From Flavobacteriales bacterium (lineage in GTDB: Bacteria > Bacteroidota > Bacteroidia > Flavobacteriales_D > Sanyastnellaceae): a DNA stretch of 7,859 nt. Below are positions 5,907 to 7,859 of the stretch, one piece after another. The stretch lies in NCBI GenBank assembly GCA_027488055.1, contig JAIYCK010000377.1, forward strand, positions 1 to 7,859, written 5' to 3'. Position 1 is the stretch's first letter. Each line of letters starts with the position of its first letter. Under the pieces are notes generated by a model, which made no database searches, was not told the origin of the DNA, and saw only the letters and a program-made list of their open reading frames with translations. A program made the translations under genes and the position numbers.

Positions 5907-7019
5907 ATGGCGCATATACTCGTGATAGGTGATCCCAATGACTTGCATACCCAACAAAAGGTGCACTTCTTGGTTTCGCGTGGCCACCATATCCGACTCC
6001 TTTGCACAGCTGAAGAACGCTTGAAATTGCCACAAGACAGTCTCCTTCTCCCATTCATTTGCGATCATCCACTGCCCTATTTTTCGTGGAAAAACATGCT
6101 TTTGGGCCGCAACAAATTATCCGTCCTTTTGCATGCCATCAAGGCTCATTCATGTGATCTTTTGCTCATCCTTTATGCCGAACCGCATGTGGGATGGGCC
6201 TATTATGGACGAGCTATTCAGATACCCATTGCAGTCTTTTGTTATGGCACAGATGCCTTGGTCACCTTGCCACGCATTACACAAACGGGGGTTCTGGGAA
6301 AGATGAGAAAGTCATTTTTCCGCAAGGCCATGCAACACGTTTCGCTGCTCTTGGCCAATAGCGAAGCTCAACTGCAAGGTATCCGGCACTTGCTGCCACC
6401 GAGTATAAATGCGCATGTGGTGTGCATTGGCGCGCAATGCGATGCCCTCGACCAATCCATGAGCGAGAAGGCAGAACGCCCAATACCGCAGCCTTATATC
6501 CTATTTCCACGCATGATGCAGCCCATCTATCATCATGAAGCAAGCATCCAAGCGATCCGCATGCTTCCGGATGAAGTGCGATCTGCCTATACATTCGTGT
6601 TTATAGATAAAGACGGGGCCAACCATACATACATCGCGGACATACAGGCCGCCATGGAAGCCGATCCGTCTGTGGCGTTTTTATGGTTGCCCAGATTACC
6701 GAAACATACCTTGTGGCAATACATTGAGCACGCGGCCCTTTGTGTGCAGCACCCTTCCAGCGATGGATCTGCGGTCACGGCCTTGGAAACCATGTACCTC
6801 GGTACTCCTTTGCTCTTGGGACCTGCCGACTACGACAAAGCCCTTTTTGAGTCCGTTTCTCGAACACAGATTGTGCCCGATGACATTGCAAAAAACATGA
6901 TGAAATTGCTCAAACAGCAAAATAAGCAAGACTACCGAACCCTCATTCGGTCCAACGCCGACGAAGGCGCGAAAAGCATTGAAATGGAGAGATTGTTATT
7001 GGCCCTAATACGCAAATGA
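5907..7019 (+). CDS. GT-B fold glycosyltransferase, GT4-like
   Basis: A 370-residue protein of typical GT4 length with no signal peptide or clear membrane segment, so it is likely cytoplasmic or peripheral on the inner membrane. The N-terminal half starts with a Rossmann-type strand (HILVIGDPND) and has LLANSEAQ near residues 151-158, a phrase common in GT4 acceptor domains. The C-terminal half starts near PYILFPR and contains HPSSDGSAVTALETM. D286 and E294 occupy the positions of the EX7E motif, with the first Glu replaced by Asp, followed by the usual LGTPLLLG. Expected reaction: transfer of a sugar from a nucleotide-sugar donor to a lipid-linked or polysaccharide acceptor; donor and acceptor cannot be told from sequence. 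No other glycan-assembly gene is adjacent. A 73-bp gap separates it from the SGNH gene. Its TGA stop directly abuts the stop of the convergent gene on the minus strand. Assignment to a glycosyltransferase is good; GT4 is probable. Confidence 0.83.
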   Translation: MAHILVIGDPNDLHTQQKVHFLVSRGHHIRLLCTAEERLKLPQDSLLLPFICDHPLPYFSWKNMLLGRNKLSVLLHAIKAHSCDLLLILYAEPHVGWAYYGRAIQIPIAVFCYGTDALVTLPRITQTGVLGKMRKSFFRKAMQHVSLLLANSEAQLQGIRHLLPPSINAHVVCIGAQCDALDQSMSEKAERPIPQPYILFPRMMQPIYHHEASIQAIRMLPDEVRSAYTFVFIDKDGANHTYIADIQAAMEADPSVAFLWLPRLPKHTLWQYIEHAALCVQHPSSDGSAVTALETMYLGTPLLLGPADYDKALFESVSRTQIVPDDIAKNMMKLLKQQNKQDYRTLIRSNADEGAKSIEMERLLLALIRK

Positions 7020-7859
7020 CTATTGTCTCCTACCTGTGCGCGGGTCAAAGAATGGCTTGTCGTCTCGGCCAATGAATTCAGAGATATCGACATTCTCCAT
7101 CAATTCCCATTTTCCCTTTTTGAGCACCAACATATCATAGGTGCCATCGGGACCGTATTCACTGTAGATGCCCGTCATCATTGGACTCTTTGGGGATAGA
7201 TGGTCCAATAAAATACACTTTTCTTTGGGGTAATATTTCACCGAAGCCGATACGTCTTCGCTGTATTCAAGCACCATGCGTTTGCGAACACCCTCACCTG
7301 CTTTGAATACATTCTCTCCAAAACGCACCTTCTTATTTTGGATATGCAACACATCTATGATTTTGCGGGTCGACAAGCGATCCTTTCCGTCCCATCCCAT
7401 CAGCGTATAGGTGTCACATTTCTTTTTGGCCATGGGTATAATCTCATAATACAACGCGCCAAGCCACCGATCTTGCGGCAAGAGTCGATTCTCAATCTTG
7501 TCTTGATCTTTGATCGCATCCTTTAGTTCGACATGCCATTGCAATTTATCCATGTCCTCTTGAACCAGCACAAAGGCATAGTACAAGTGCGTACCGTCTT
7601 GGTAGGGCAAATTCCAATTGAATATCCGCACCCGACCATCAGAACTAAGCAGTTTACAAAATTTGAATGCGGGAAAGGAGTAGGACATGGCCTCTGGCAG
7701 ATTCACCAATTCCCGGAAATAGGTGCACATGGAGTCACATGCTGCTTGACGAGTTGAATCTTCCTTGGCACCCGCCAATTTGCTATGAAAGCCCCCGATT
7801 TGTTCTTCAAAAAACTGACCTGTCTGCGCGTGACCCCCCCGATGAGAGGCTAGAAACAA
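7020..7859 (-). CDS. Conserved Bacteroidota secreted hypothetical protein (N-terminus beyond the window)
   Basis: The open frame runs to the right edge, so the true start is probably outside; the TTG at the edge is unlikely to be it. The visible part is 279 residues. The first 12 (LFLASHRGGHAQ) could be the end of a signal peptide cleaved after HAQ. The rest is rich in aromatic beta-strand patterns: RVRIFNWNLPYQDGT (76-90), WLGALYYEIIP (132-142), YTLMGWDGKDRLSTRKI (151-167), DHLSPKSP (219-226) and YGPDGTYDMLVLKKGKWEL (235-253), ending in DPRTGRRQ. I recognise this as resembling a widespread family of uncharacterised exported Bacteroidota proteins, but I know no function for it. A run of seven C (plus strand 7834-7840) lies inside the putative signal region. 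With one base fewer the frame would read VSSLSSGGHAQ, a more usual signal-peptide end, so a frameshift or assembly error near the N-terminus is possible. It is convergent with the glycosyltransferase gene with no spacer. Confidence 0.72.
   Translation of the reverse strand: MFLASHRGGHAQTGQFFEEQIGGFHSKLAGAKEDSTRQAACDSMCTYFRELVNLPEAMSYSFPAFKFCKLLSSDGRVRIFNWNLPYQDGTHLYYAFVLVQEDMDKLQWHVELKDAIKDQDKIENRLLPQDRWLGALYYEIIPMAKKKCDTYTLMGWDGKDRLSTRKIIDVLHIQNKKVRFGENVFKAGEGVRKRMVLEYSEDVSASVKYYPKEKCILLDHLSPKSPMMTGIYSEYGPDGTYDMLVLKKGKWELMENVDISEFIGRDDKPFFDPRTGRRQ

Noticed and set aside
1..7859. A CRISPR array, defence island, prophage or insertion sequence
   Set aside because: No direct-repeat array, transposase, integrase, tRNA-linked boundary or terminal repeat was found. 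All genes fit housekeeping or envelope families and look alike in composition.

Overview
The window looks like chromosomal DNA of a Bacteroidota member, probably a Flavobacteriia-, Saprospiria- or Sphingobacteriia-like lineage. The evidence is a TPR / beta-propeller / OmpA lipoprotein of the type IX secretion (PorE-like) design, a secreted lectin followed by Ig/gliding-type repeats, a conserved Bacteroidota hypothetical protein, a DtxR regulator with the NYLK N-terminal variant, A-rich start regions without Shine-Dalgarno sequences, and TAnnTTTG-like promoter boxes. I see no tRNA, rRNA, CRISPR array, transposase or attachment site. Coding density is high and base composition looks even, so there is no clear sign of recent transfer.

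Layout: six protein genes. (1) Positions 1-1366, minus strand: a large secreted protein cut by the left edge, with a signal peptide, an L-type (legume-like) lectin domain with a complete metal-site signature, and then Ig-like repeats. (2) 1392-2111, minus: a DtxR/MntR-family metal-dependent repressor with a C-terminal FeoA-like domain. It lies 25 bp upstream of the lectin gene on the same strand, so the two may be co-transcribed. (3) 2112-2414: a 303-bp divergent intergenic region with an imperfect inverted repeat and a promoter-like box. (4) 2415-4379, plus: the PorE-like OmpA-family lipoprotein. (5) 4400-5833, plus, 20 bp later: a membrane-anchored SGNH/GDSL esterase or acetyltransferase. 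(6) 5907-7019, plus: a GT4-like glycosyltransferase. (7) 7020-7859, minus: a conserved secreted hypothetical protein cut by the right edge, whose stop codon directly abuts the stop of the glycosyltransferase.

How they may work together (inference): the plus-strand genes fit a cell-envelope theme. An outer-membrane lipoprotein grips peptidoglycan, a periplasmic SGNH enzyme may edit acyl groups on peptidoglycan or another glycan, and a glycosyltransferase builds a glycan. The minus-strand pair couples a metal sensor to a putative Ca/Mn-dependent surface lectin that is a likely type IX secretion substrate. No single known defence, mobile or biosynthetic system is visible. The most unusual points are the metal-regulator/metal-lectin pairing, the Ape1/PatB-like split SGNH architecture next to a peptidoglycan-binding protein, and the zero-spacing convergent gene pair.
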